A stretch of 64,000 nt of DNA from Volvox africanus (lineage: Eukaryota > Chlorophyta > Chlorophyceae > Chlamydomonadales > Volvocaceae). The notes under the pieces were generated by a model that ran no database searches, was not told the DNA's origin, and saw nothing but the letters and a program-made list of their open reading frames with translations. The stretch covers positions 620,001-684,000 of the forward strand of contig BSDZ01000005.1 of NCBI GenBank assembly GCA_030268105.1, written 5' to 3'. Both the position numbers and the translations under genes were made by a program. Positions 22,147 through 31,580 of this stretch are shown here, piece after piece. The stretch's first letter is position 1, and every line of letters begins with the position of its first letter.

Positions 22147-23100
22147 CTATACGTGCATTTTAGATTCGAGCCGGGCAGCAAGCGCCAACTTCTTTTCCGC
22201 CTCAGCCTTGATCGCCTTGGAACAGTCCACTACGTGGTCCGGCCAAGACTGGCCTGGCTTCTTAAAGCCATGGCAATAGCGGCACCGGGTACTAGGAGGC
22301 TTGTCAGAAGTGTGGTCGGTCCGGGGCTTCTTGCTCACGGACTGCCAGCCCTCACTTGGCCGGCTGGATTTTGGGGCGGTTGTCTGAGAATCGCTACCCC
22401 CAGCTAGGTGTGCGGTTGCTTCCACCCAAAGGGACTGAACCTCCTCGAGTGTTGGCACCGGAACTAGGTGTCTCTCTAGGATGGCTTGCAGCGTTGTTTG
22501 CTGGAGGGCATCCTTAGGCAAAAGGGTTGCGATGCTCGACCCAGCGATTGTGGAAATAATATCTAGGATCGCTTTTTTGCGTGAGTCGGCCGCTTCAGAT
22601 GATTGTGAACGCTCCGAAAGGCGTTCGAAAATCTGTTCTAATAGGGCTCGCGTGCGGTCCGTATCCGCGCGGAGGGCACCCATCTGATTTTCGAAGGACT
22701 CCTTAAGTTGCGTGATTTCGCTTTCTAATGCAACAGCACGCTTATGGGTTGTGTTGCGCATTGATTCCGCGACGTGTTGGGCCGCGCGCGTTTGTTCTGG
22801 TGTGCGCTGCGGCAGACCATTGGGAGGTAACGCGGCATCTCCATCATCCGTCATTGGTTCCTGGGGCCCGCGGATAATAGGAATATTACTATTAAAATTA
22901 TTGGTGGGAATTACTGGAGCCGAAGGCACCGTTTCCGTAGGTTCAATGTTTATCCGATGTGGTCGCCAATTGGCGGCTATGGCGGCTAAACGCTCTAGTC
23001 GCAAAATTTCATTGAGATTTTTACGTTTAAAACGTAAGAGTTGCTTCCGCGCTTTTTGCTGCGGAGGATTTGTGGTTGTGGTGGGAGTGTCGCGTGGCAT
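22147..23100 (-). CDS. Element A Gag
   Basis: A 317-residue protein from an ATG at 23100 to UAG at 22147, so this part of element A is intact. The N-terminus is Thr/Pro-rich and then basic (KARKQLLRFKRKNL). A long helical, probably coiled-coil, stretch follows around residues 110-170 (Glu/Gln/Leu-rich). The C-terminus has a zinc-binding-like cluster CRYC...DHVVDC with about 12 residues between the second Cys and the His, unlike a classical knuckle. A typical Ty3 capsid signature is not visible, so the Gag call rests on position and on the zinc cluster. Pol follows in frame after the UAG. Confidence 0.75.
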   Translation of the reverse strand: MPRDTPTTTTNPPQQKARKQLLRFKRKNLNEILRLERLAAIAANWRPHRINIEPTETVPSAPVIPTNNFNSNIPIIRGPQEPMTDDGDAALPPNGLPQRTPEQTRAAQHVAESMRNTTHKRAVALESEITQLKESFENQMGALRADTDRTRALLEQIFERLSERSQSSEAADSRKKAILDIISTIAGSSIATLLPKDALQQTTLQAILERHLVPVPTLEEVQSLWVEATAHLAGGSDSQTTAPKSSRPSEGWQSVSKKPRTDHTSDKPPSTRCRYCHGFKKPGQSWPDHVVDCSKAIKAEAEKKLALAARLESKMHV

Positions 23101-23154
23101 TGCGCAAGTTTATCTCACCTGAGGAGGATCGTTGCTCAGACTCTCGCTACCAAT
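23101..23154 (-). other. Element A leader and primer-binding site
   Basis: Just inside the 5' LTR, from 23152 downward, the minus strand reads TGGTAGCGAGAGTC, a TGG-initial sequence typical of tRNA-primed LTR elements. The gag ATG follows after only about 50 bases. The tRNA species is not identified. Confidence 0.6.
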
Positions 23155-23508
23155 TGTAGCAGCCCCCATCAGTATGCTACTAGACTTGTGCGGAAGCGTA
23201 GCTTTTGTAGATTTAGATATAGCTCGCAAGTAAGTTAGCGTCGCGAAATTGTACATCTATTGGGAATAATTGGTGACAGTGGAGTCTTGAACTCCGAACA
23301 ATTAGTAGCGTAATACTAAAATGTCAGGCCTTAGCTCTTCACCAGGGTGACTTTAATATTGGCTCACCTAGCCAAGATGTACGGCAATCTTCTTTGCCAA
23401 TCGCGAAGTTTACTCGTAGTTAGTTTTCGGTTAGGCATCATGCTTATTGCATGATTGCCTACCGCTTTATCTGGGCCTATTTCTCTAAGGTAAATGTAGT
23501 TTCCTACA
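23155..23508 (-). repeat. 5' LTR of element A (354 bp)
   Basis: TG...CA-bounded partner of 10163-10516, differing at about five positions. It is followed by TGCTG at 23509-23513, the target duplication. Confidence 0.93.
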
Positions 23509-24470
23509 TGCTGTGCCACGTCCAAACACGACTTTGCATCTGTCATTCGGGATAAGAAAGACTTGACAAAGGTCTTAGCCGCATGGATGTCCACCTCTAG
23601 CTCACGCCACACAGGTAGCACAGGGTGATACCAATAATCCAGGAAGAACAGGCTGTCGAGCGGTTAATAGCGTTGTCAAGCGCAAACTCTGCCGCAGTCA
23701 AATAAGTATCCCAAACGAGAGGTGTGCGACCAGCAAATTTGTGCAACATGACACCCAATCTGCGATTTGTGCGTTCGTTTTTGTCCATCGGACTGTGGGT
23801 GGTATGCCGTGCTCAGATTGGCTTGCATACTAACCAGCTTGCAGAGCGCTTCCCAAAACTTAGACGTGAATTGACCTCCGTGGTCTGAAACCACGTTTTT
23901 AGGAACACTGTGCAACCAAACCACATTATCAAAAAACAATAGTGCCGTTTGCTCAGCAGTGCAGGACGATGTGGATGGCGCTAGGTGAACCATTTTAGTC
24001 AAACGGTCGACCATAAGTTGTATCCCCTCTCAGTTTTGGGCAGCGTGACTATGAAGTCCATGGAAGCACTTTCCCAAGGCGCATCCGGCACAGGCAAAGC
24101 TTGTAACAACCCATGACCCTTACCTGAATGCCTTGTTGTGCTGGCACAGGCTCCATGTCTGCACAAAGTTCTCCGCATCTCTGGCCAAGTGGGGCCACCA
24201 AAATGAGCGTTGAACCAATTCAACCAGCCGCGTACTACTTTAGTGTCCTGCTAACGGATCTTCATGGAAATGGGAAAGAATATCACGATGAAGGGCATCA
24301 TCATTTCGGGATGACAATCTAAGTCATGGAACCCTCCGTCCGTAACCGAAGACCATTCTGCTTGTGTAAGTGCACCACGCTACCCGATGTAGTGAGCCAG
24401 GAATCGCATAGGCAGCTTTCATTCACCCCGCGAGGTCCAAAGGCAATGGCACCTCCTTATTCCGCGGGCA
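23509..24470 (-). pseudogene. Element C pol: integrase and part of RNase H/IN linker, decayed
   Basis: The minus strand reads integrase fragments homologous to element [42 protein letters not shown], then RTNRRLGVMLHKFAGRTPL and DAKSCLDVAQ up to the A insertion point. Frameshifts and stops are frequent. It is the upstream partner of 9568-10162 in the same old element. Near 24470 the sequence switches to the plus-strand relative D. Confidence 0.8.
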
Positions 24471-24479
24471 CAGGACAGA

Positions 24480-26290
24480 GTGATGTCTGATGCTTCATTG
24501 TATGGAAGTGGTGCATATTATTACATTAAGGACGACCGATCACTTTGACGAGTAAGAAGTTCTTGGGTGTGGAGACCCGTTAAACAACCAGGGAACAGGA
24601 GTTGTTGGTGGTCCTGCATCCTTTAAAAGAGTGGCGTTGTTACCTCAAGGGCCGGTCATTCACGCTGAAGACTGACCATAAACCCCTGACGTTTTTACAA
24701 AGTGTCCCCACATTGAACCGAGAGCAAGCTAGGTGGATGGAGTATCTAGCTTGGTATGTCTGCACCTGGGAGCACATTGTCGGCCGGATTAATATCACCA
24801 ATCTCTCAGTCGACACCCATTACATACATGCTGCAATTTTGGTGGCGCCTGTCCTGCGCCTGCGGAATAAGGAGGTGTCATTGCCTTTGGACCTTGTGGG
24901 GTGATTGAAGGTTGCCTACGTTAGCGATCCCTGGTTCGCTACACTGGGTAATGTAGAGCACCTGTGCAAGCAGAATGGTCTTTGGTTATGGACGGAGGGT
25001 TCTGTGACTCAGATTATCATCCCGAATGAAGATGCCCTTCATAAAGACATTCTTTCCCATTTCCATGAAGATCCGTTGGCAGGACATCTGGGTAGCTCGC
25101 GGCTAGTTGAACTGGTTCAACGCTTTTTTTGGTGGCCTCACTTGGCCAGAGATGCGGAGAACTTTGCATAGACATGCAATCTGTGCTAGTACAACAAGGC
25201 ATTGTCAGTTAAGGGTCACGGGTTATTACAAGCTTTGCCTGTCCCAGATGCGCCTTGGGAAAGTATTTCCATGGACTTCATAGTCACACTGCCCAAAACT
25301 GAAGGGGGATACGACTCGATGCTCATCATGGTCAACCGTTTGACTAAAATGGTTCACCTAGCGCCATGCACGTCGTCCTGCACTGCTGAGCAAACGGCAC
25401 TATTGTTTTTTGATAATGTGGTTTGGTTGCACAGTGTTCCTAAAAACGTGGTTTCAGACCACGGAGGTCAATTCACGTCTATGTTTTGGGAAGCGCTCTG
25501 CAAGCTGGTTAGTATGCAAGCCAATCTGAGCACGGCATACCACCCACAGTCCCATGGACAAAAACGAACGCACAAATCGCAGATTGGGTGACATGTTGCA
25601 CAAATTTGCTGGTCGCACACCTCTCGTTTGGGATACTTATTTGACTGCGGCAGAGTTTGCGCTTGACGATGCTGTTAACCGTTCGACCGGTCAAAGCCCA
25701 TTCTTCCTGAATTGTGTGTTTCACCCTGCGCTACCTGTGTGGTGTGAGCTAGAGGTGGACATCCATGCGGCTAAGACCTTTGTCAAGTCTTCCTTATCCC
25801 GAATGACAGATGCAAAGTCGTGTTTGGACGTGGCACAGCAACAGACAACAGACTACTACAACAAGTCCAAACGGGATGTGACTTTCTTGGGAGGGCAGAT
25901 GGTTTTGCTGAGCAGTAAAAACCTACGCTCCTTTGCTGAAGGGTCCCGAAAGCTTTTACCCCGCTGAATTGGACCATACCCCGTTGTGCACACGGTTGGG
26001 AATGCGGCTGTCAAGCTTGCTTTGCCCACTGACATGGATATCCACCCCACATTCTATGTTTCACTGATCTGCCCCTATCGTGGCACTGAACCCGTTGCTG
26101 ATACCACTAACACCCCTGCAGCAGTAGAACCGGGTCCTGAGACCTGGATCGCAGGAAAGCAGGTGTATGATGTGGAGTGTGTGCTTGACTATTGCAGTCG
26201 TCGGGTGGGTAGGCACAGACGCAAGCGCATGGTACATAAGTACTTGGTTAAATGAACTGGGTATTCTAGTGAGCATAACTCTTGGGAACC
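24480..26290 (+). pseudogene. Element D pol: RNase H to chromodomain, decayed, inverted relative to C
   Basis: On the plus strand, in order: RNase H ([30 protein letters not shown]), zinc domain ([18 protein letters not shown]), integrase core (SMDFIVTLPKTEGG, VVSDHGGQFTSMFW, AYHPQSHGQ), [23 protein letters not shown]-like tail and chromodomain (YDVECVLDY, RKRMVHKYLVK). Each frame is closed by stops or shifts, for example after 24904, 25171 and 25591. The sequence is very close to element C, so C and D form an imperfect inverted pair. Confidence 0.8.
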
Positions 26291-26295
26291 GGAAC

Positions 26296-26450
26296 TGGCA
26301 AGAAATTGTGTGCCGGTTCCCAAGAGTTATGCTCACTAGGATAACCGGTCCAATAAACCAAGTACTCATGTACTGTGCGCTTGCGTCTTTGCCTACCCAC
26401 CCGACAAGTGCAATAGTCAAGCACACACTCAACATCATACACCTTCGGCT
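26296..26450 (-). pseudogene. Inverted chromodomain fragment inside element D
   Basis: At about 26296 the plus-strand chromodomain of D stops at a palindrome (TTGGGAACCGG...CCGGTTCCCAA). The same chromodomain region then reappears on the minus strand (VYDVECVLDYC, HEYLVYWTGYPSEHNSWEP). It is followed by degenerate AAAACCCTAAAACCC and then the plus-strand polypurine tract of D. Confidence 0.7.
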
Positions 26451-26465
26451 TTGCTAAAACCCTAA

Positions 26466-26612
26466 AACCCACCCGTTGATGCTGCACAATGCAGTGAGGA
26501 TGCTGCAAACGGGAGGGGGGATATCCTGGAGGAACTACGGGTAGTGTCCAGGATGGACCATATATGATCATCTTCTGATTGGGCCCTTGTATGCAGACAC
26601 AACAGAGATACA
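26466..26612 (+). repeat. Element D polypurine tract and short LTR-like sequence
   Basis: The tract AAACGGGAGGGGGGA matches that of element B. It is followed by about 90 bp starting TATCCTGG and ending GAGATACAACA, which is related to 30499-30599 and about 48975-49095. This short family has the look of a ~100-bp LTR, and it differs from the 822-bp LTR of B. Confidence 0.5.
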
Positions 26613-29600
26613 ACAGATTTGAATCCAGATTCATACAAAACACATGATCGTGAGCATGTTGGCTTTATTGTCATATCCAAGCAACATAGTTCGTCAGCCA
26701 CCATAAGCATGGTGTGTGTAAATAATAATTGTTTAATAACGGGTAATTACCGATAAAGCATATTTGCATACTATGCCACACATGAGTTACTGCAAGTCAT
26801 TGCCAAGCTTGTGCAATAGCGTGAGTGACATAACTCACTATGCATGAATCTATGCCTGCGCATAGATTATACTATTGCACACATTAATAGGCATTGCACT
26901 GATGCAATGAAGGCTTCTATATCACAATTTTTACTGTGGATCAGAGTGGTGTATCCTCCGTCAAATCTCTGTGGATGTGTACTGCTGGCACTGTACTGTG
27001 CTGTACTGCTGAGTATTTAATGCTCATCACTGCCTGTCTTATCATCAAGTTATTAAGTCATCAAGCATTCAAGTCATCACTTGACTACTATCTCCTATAA
27101 TAAGCATGAGCATCCAGCTACTGGTTAGAGGATGAGACTTTGGCTCTGATAGCCTTGCCACTTCATTCGGCAATAAGATTGTAACCTTCTCGCTTCCAAG
27201 TCTTCTGCTGTCTTGTATTCCGTGTACCTATTCCGTGTACCTAGGCTTTCCATTGTATGAGCATTACTCTACATGGAATTTATGTTCATCAATGAGAGGT
27301 ATACAACACAATACTCCTGCCGCAGCTGAGGCCTAACATCGGGGCTTATAACCTGTTAAAGGGATGCAGGAAGTACTGAAGCTGCTATGGCATGTTACAG
27401 ATGTCAGGATGGTCAGATGTGAATACTAGTTAGCAGTCTACCCTAGCCAACTGCTTACCCAGGGTGACTAGCATTCACTCACTCACTCCATCCATTCCAG
27501 CATTCACTCACCCTTAAATATTACTCCTGATGGCTCCTGACCTGCCACTGCTACCATCCCCTAGAGCAATGCAGTCATGTCTCCATACAACTTCCTACTA
27601 CTTGGCAGCTGCCCTGCACCTGCCACCTGGCACTCTGCAACTGCCTGCCACCTAGCACCTTGCAACTGCCTGCCACAACTGCTCGACATGCAACTGTGAC
27701 AGTTCGCACTGTCCACACCTTAACACGCCCCTCCAGTTTGCTGCTAAATGTGTTGCATCCATCACTTCCCTCATGCTCCGCTAGCCAACGTTTTTCATCG
27801 TCTTGAGGAAATGCGGTACGATGAAATTAGTACGGTGTACGGGTAGTCACGGCAGCCAATGTAGTCTGGGAAATAGCCGTCGCTTTATGACACTACAAGC
27901 ATGTTGATGATCCGATCAAGTTGAAAAGCTTCTCAAGATGCTTGCTGTAGTTGCTCATTAAGTTGGGTCTTGCAAAGTAGGCCAGTTAATCCGAAGAAGC
28001 CAAGACGAGGGGGAAACATTGTGAACGTTGGGCGTGGCGTGGACTGTTCCTGCCTTCTAAGACTCCCTAGCATCTTGCTGGCAACGTATCCAGTGGACCT
28101 GGGAAATATTGTATGTGTCCATTTTGTCAATAAGGAGGCAAAGCTTTGTATGTCCGTTTTTCTGGAAGGTGCCACTTTCCTGAGCTATTACCGACGACTT
28201 ATAAATTGCCGTACAGGTTTATTTTTTGTACTATAGTTTGTAGCCTCAAATATTCATCGGGATAAGAGAACCTTCCCCTTGATAATAGAAAATGATTGAA
28301 CGCAGCGTACAACCTTTCAACTTACAACCACGTAATGGGACCAGTCGAGTGCCAAGCTTCAGAAAACCCTGCATGTAGCCGTGCACCTCCCGGCCCGTAG
28401 AGGGCTGCTTTTCCAGTATATTGTCCAGACCCGTGCTAACTGTGTGTTACACCAACTGCTAACGTCCGCCATTCCACACAGCTGTCCTCAAGTGTCTTTC
28501 GGCTAACAGCACAAGAATGGGCCCCGTCCTGGACGGTCCCGCATTATGCCTCATATGAATTGGCAGCTCGGCCCTATACTAGTTGCGCGCACTGCTTCCC
28601 TCAGGGCCCACGGGCTTGTGCGAAGCCTCATCGATTTTCCCCGCCATTTCCGCAATTCGGCCACCGCCCAGGTGCTGACCGACCTGAACGAATGAAAAGA
28701 TGGCAAAGGGCGCAAGGAAAGGAAAGAGGGAAATCACGGGGAAACGGAGGGTACATGAAAGCCATGGTTACAGGTGATAAACGTCGCTATCTAGGCAGGA
28801 TAAAGTAACGGTGGCTGGGCTCCAAACGTTCACAGCTGTCCAGGTTAACGCGCATGCAAAGGTGTACAAAGGGAGCCGACGGTAGCAACGCTGTTGAGGC
28901 CGTAGTAAAAAAGGGCATCTGGGACATTACACAAGCAGCCCAGTCAGCGCCACATTTTAAAATGCAATGTCTGTAAGAGTAAGCGGTAAGGTAGCGCCTT
29001 CCAGTCCTAATAAAGCAATCTGGTCTTAAAATCACACAAACCTTGCCACATGCTGTAGGATGCAGTAAAGATTCTGCTTAGAGATGATCCCACCTTGACA
29101 CGCTGCACGAATTAAACATCGTTTCGTTGTCCATCGTTTTCCATCGCGGAAGGCGTTACACATAAGCCGCAAAGACATACGGCAATCGATGGTCAAACGG
29201 CAATAGAAAGGCGACGTAAAGGTGAGGAAGGACATCCTAAGGGACCAGGAACTACGCAAGCAACTTTATGATTAACAATTAGTTGGCTCCTGGAAGGAAC
29301 CGAAGCGCCAGAGGAAAAGCAGAAACCATAGCAGTAGAGATTGCGGACGTTGGTCATGGCAGGAAGATCGGATAAGCTAACATGTCTCTTCGGCATCGAC
29401 ATGGCAAGGTCACCCCCCTTCGCCCGTTCGCGAGTTATCATTTCATGGCATCAAACCGCAGCGAGGGCAGCAGCCCTATGCGCTCATACCCACCTCCATT
29501 GACTCGCATTCATTAAAATTCTTACCAAACAGCTTCTGCAGCGCACAAGAGGCAACGCACCGCGACAACACGCAGGAGTGACCCATGGGTCGATAGGGAA

Positions 29601-29734
29601 ACGCACGTGCACAGAAATGAAATTAGGATGCGGAGTTAGAAGCCGTTACGACAAGTCACGCGCAATTCGAATGAAATCAGCACGATGATAAACATCTTAA
29701 CCCCGCAGTTCGCACATTTAGGTCGCGAAGTCAC
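26613..29734. other. Gene-poor, repeat-like DNA
   Basis: No domain-bearing frame was found. The first kilobase has many short direct repeats (for example CATTCACTCACTCAC near 27470 and TGCCACCTGGCA-type runs near 27620), resembling an old LTR or satellite-derived region. From 27.8 to 29.7 kb the frames are short and none matches a known family. Confidence 0.4.
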
Positions 29735-29773
29735 CTGCGCCATCTCGTCGCGCTCCTCCTGAGTGGCAGGCAT
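29735..29773 (-). CDS. Possible first coding exon of an unknown gene
   Basis: An ATG at 29773 opens 13 codons (MPATQEERDEMAQ) that end exactly at a GCGCAG|GTGAC donor in phase 0. The acidic, codon-like peptide is suggestive. Downstream minus-strand frames around 29.4-29.0 kb are not recognisable and no acceptor could be chosen. It may be chance. Confidence 0.2.
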
Positions 29774-30498
29774 GATTGCTGAAAGTCCGATCAACGGCGA
29801 AGCTGTTGTGTATCAACCGATAGCAGCTATAGTATGTTAGTCAAACACACTTAAACTCTTATGCAAATAATATTAAAACGAGCGGAAACATAGGCACTGC
29901 TCCAGGAGGGAGGCCAACTAACCTAACTCTGGATACTTGTTTTATCCTTAATGCTTTTGCTGTAAATCATTAAGAGATAATATGAAAAACCATATATAAT
30001 TAATAATTAAAATTTAATTAATTATCAGTTTAATCGTTACGTGTTCCCATCTGTTGTTCGAATTATGGATTTGGTCTCAGCCGCCGCCGACCAATACTAA
30101 ACCGCCTTCCCGAATCATCCGAACCTGTCGGTTAGTCCACAACCTGTATGGAGTGGGCCATTTACCGCCTGAATGATAAATGGTGGAACACCTGGTTCCT
30201 GGTTCACTGATCCTCCGGTTGTAGTGGTGACTTCTGAAGGTCACGCCCGGTTCGAGGCCACCGGTATTTGATACCACCCTTCTTTGGGTACCATATACAA
30301 AAGCATTGGTATCGAGCAGGTTCGTCCAGGTTTGAAACCCCCCACCTACGGGACGGTGAGGGCGGTTCAGACTTGTGGATGGAGTTGGGACCCATCACCA
30401 GGCCGTGAGGGATGGAATCCGCTTGACTACAGACTAGGGAGGGGGCAGGCCCCTGGACTGTAGGATGCGAGGACGCACCCTATTTGAGGGGGAGTACA
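29774..30498. other. AT-rich and retroelement-like stretch without a gene
   Basis: An AT-rich block lies at about 29940-30030. Around 30306 the plus strand has TTGGTATCGAGCAGGTTCG, close to the primer-binding site of element B. Around 30485 there is a purine tract (TTTGAGGGGGAG). These suggest the skeleton of a small LTR-type element, but no coding sequence remains. Confidence 0.4.
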
Positions 30499-30599
30499 TG
30501 TAGTATCCTGGGGTATCTACGGGGAGTGTCAAGGATCCTGGACCAGAGATGGTCATCCTTCCGATCGGGCCTTTGTAGGCCGACACAAGAGATACAACA
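30499..30599 (+). repeat. Short LTR-like repeat (about 101 bp)
   Basis: It starts TGTAGTATCCTGGGG and ends GAGATACAACA, i.e. TG...CA termini, immediately after a purine tract. It is related to 26520-26612 and 48975-49095. This is probably a solo or terminal LTR of a short-LTR family. Confidence 0.5.
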
Positions 30600-31580
30600 A
30601 TACTTCCCTTAATTAAGTATAAGAGTTATATTCAGTTCCGATTTCTTCAGGTGTCTTCAGACGGGCGAAATGGGACCAATGCACCTCGTTTTGCACTGTT
30701 CCGTGGCGTTGGGATCGCGTTGGCGAACTGGACGGTTAGGGTGCTCGTCTTTTTTATGATTCGCTGGAGCAAAACCTTACAGTATGTGAAGCTGCTAACT
30801 AGGGGCAAACGTTTGCAGCAGTGAACGACGTCAATATCCGTTTTTGCTGCTTTGCAAAGCTCTAACCAATGCATTTGTTAAAAACATTGCAAAATGTTTA
30901 AGGTTTGGGTCTTAAGGTTCTTTAGCCCGAAATTCCTTAAGACCTGAGGACCCTGCATATGACTACTTTCATATTCTCCCCTCTTCAAATATCCAGGTGA
31001 CATTTGCGGTCGTTGGCTTGGGCGTAATCTACCCGGCGAAACCATTATCTTCCAAAAACGACTCGTATATATAACGAAACCTTCTTTGAAAGAATGGGAG
31101 TCTTCATCATACACGCGAAGTGCGGCGAAGGCGCATGGCCACTGACCCAGCTGCGGCCGCGGTTCCCTGCAGGGGACAGCGGCAATTGACCCACGGGACG
31201 CTCTGGAGCACCGAAGCGGCTCGAATCGCGCTCCGGTCGCCGAAACCCACGACAAAGCGTAATTTCAGAGCTACGCAGTCCAAGACGTTTTCATTGGTTT
31301 GCGAAAGCATCTGCCCATCTCGTTGCGCCTACCTTGCGTAGTAACTATGAAAGAACCCATCAGAACCCCATGCCACTGCCGTTGTGTATATAAGTACATA
31401 TATGACGGTGCTTTTGCTAATCTTTCCCTGCTAATGTTAAGAAAGACATGCATTTGCGCTCTAAGAAAAGTTTGACTTGATTGAAATTGACTTCACTATG
31501 AGCCGACTCCAGGAAGGCCGCACGTCCGAGGCGATGTGGCTAGAAACAAAGGGATTTGAGAACAGCAACTGCGACCAATA

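Larger units (their letters stand above)
10163..23508 (-). mobile_element. Chromovirus A (Ty3 LTR retrotransposon), split by element B
   Basis: This is a minus-strand Ty3-type retrotransposon with 354-bp LTRs at each end. The five bases TGCTG occur immediately outside both LTRs (10158-10162 and 23509-23513), which is the target-site duplication made on insertion into element C. Internal order in its own sense is LTR, primer-binding site, gag, UAG, methyltransferase-like domain, protease, RT, RNase H, integrase, chromodomain, polypurine tract, LTR. The LTRs differ at about five positions by eye. Element B interrupts the coding region at 14474-21940. Several frameshifts in pol make it non-autonomous today. 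Confidence 0.93.

Noticed and set aside
19417..22149. UAG reassigned to an amino acid, as in some green seaweeds
   Set aside because: The OYE gene ends at UAG exactly at the family's C-terminus, and no in-frame UAG occurs in the conserved host exons read here.
27440..27700. Clustered short repeats (ACTCACTCACTC, TGCCACC) as a possible CRISPR array
   Set aside because: Repeat units are only 4-10 bp, without regular spacers; simple-sequence DNA in a eukaryote.
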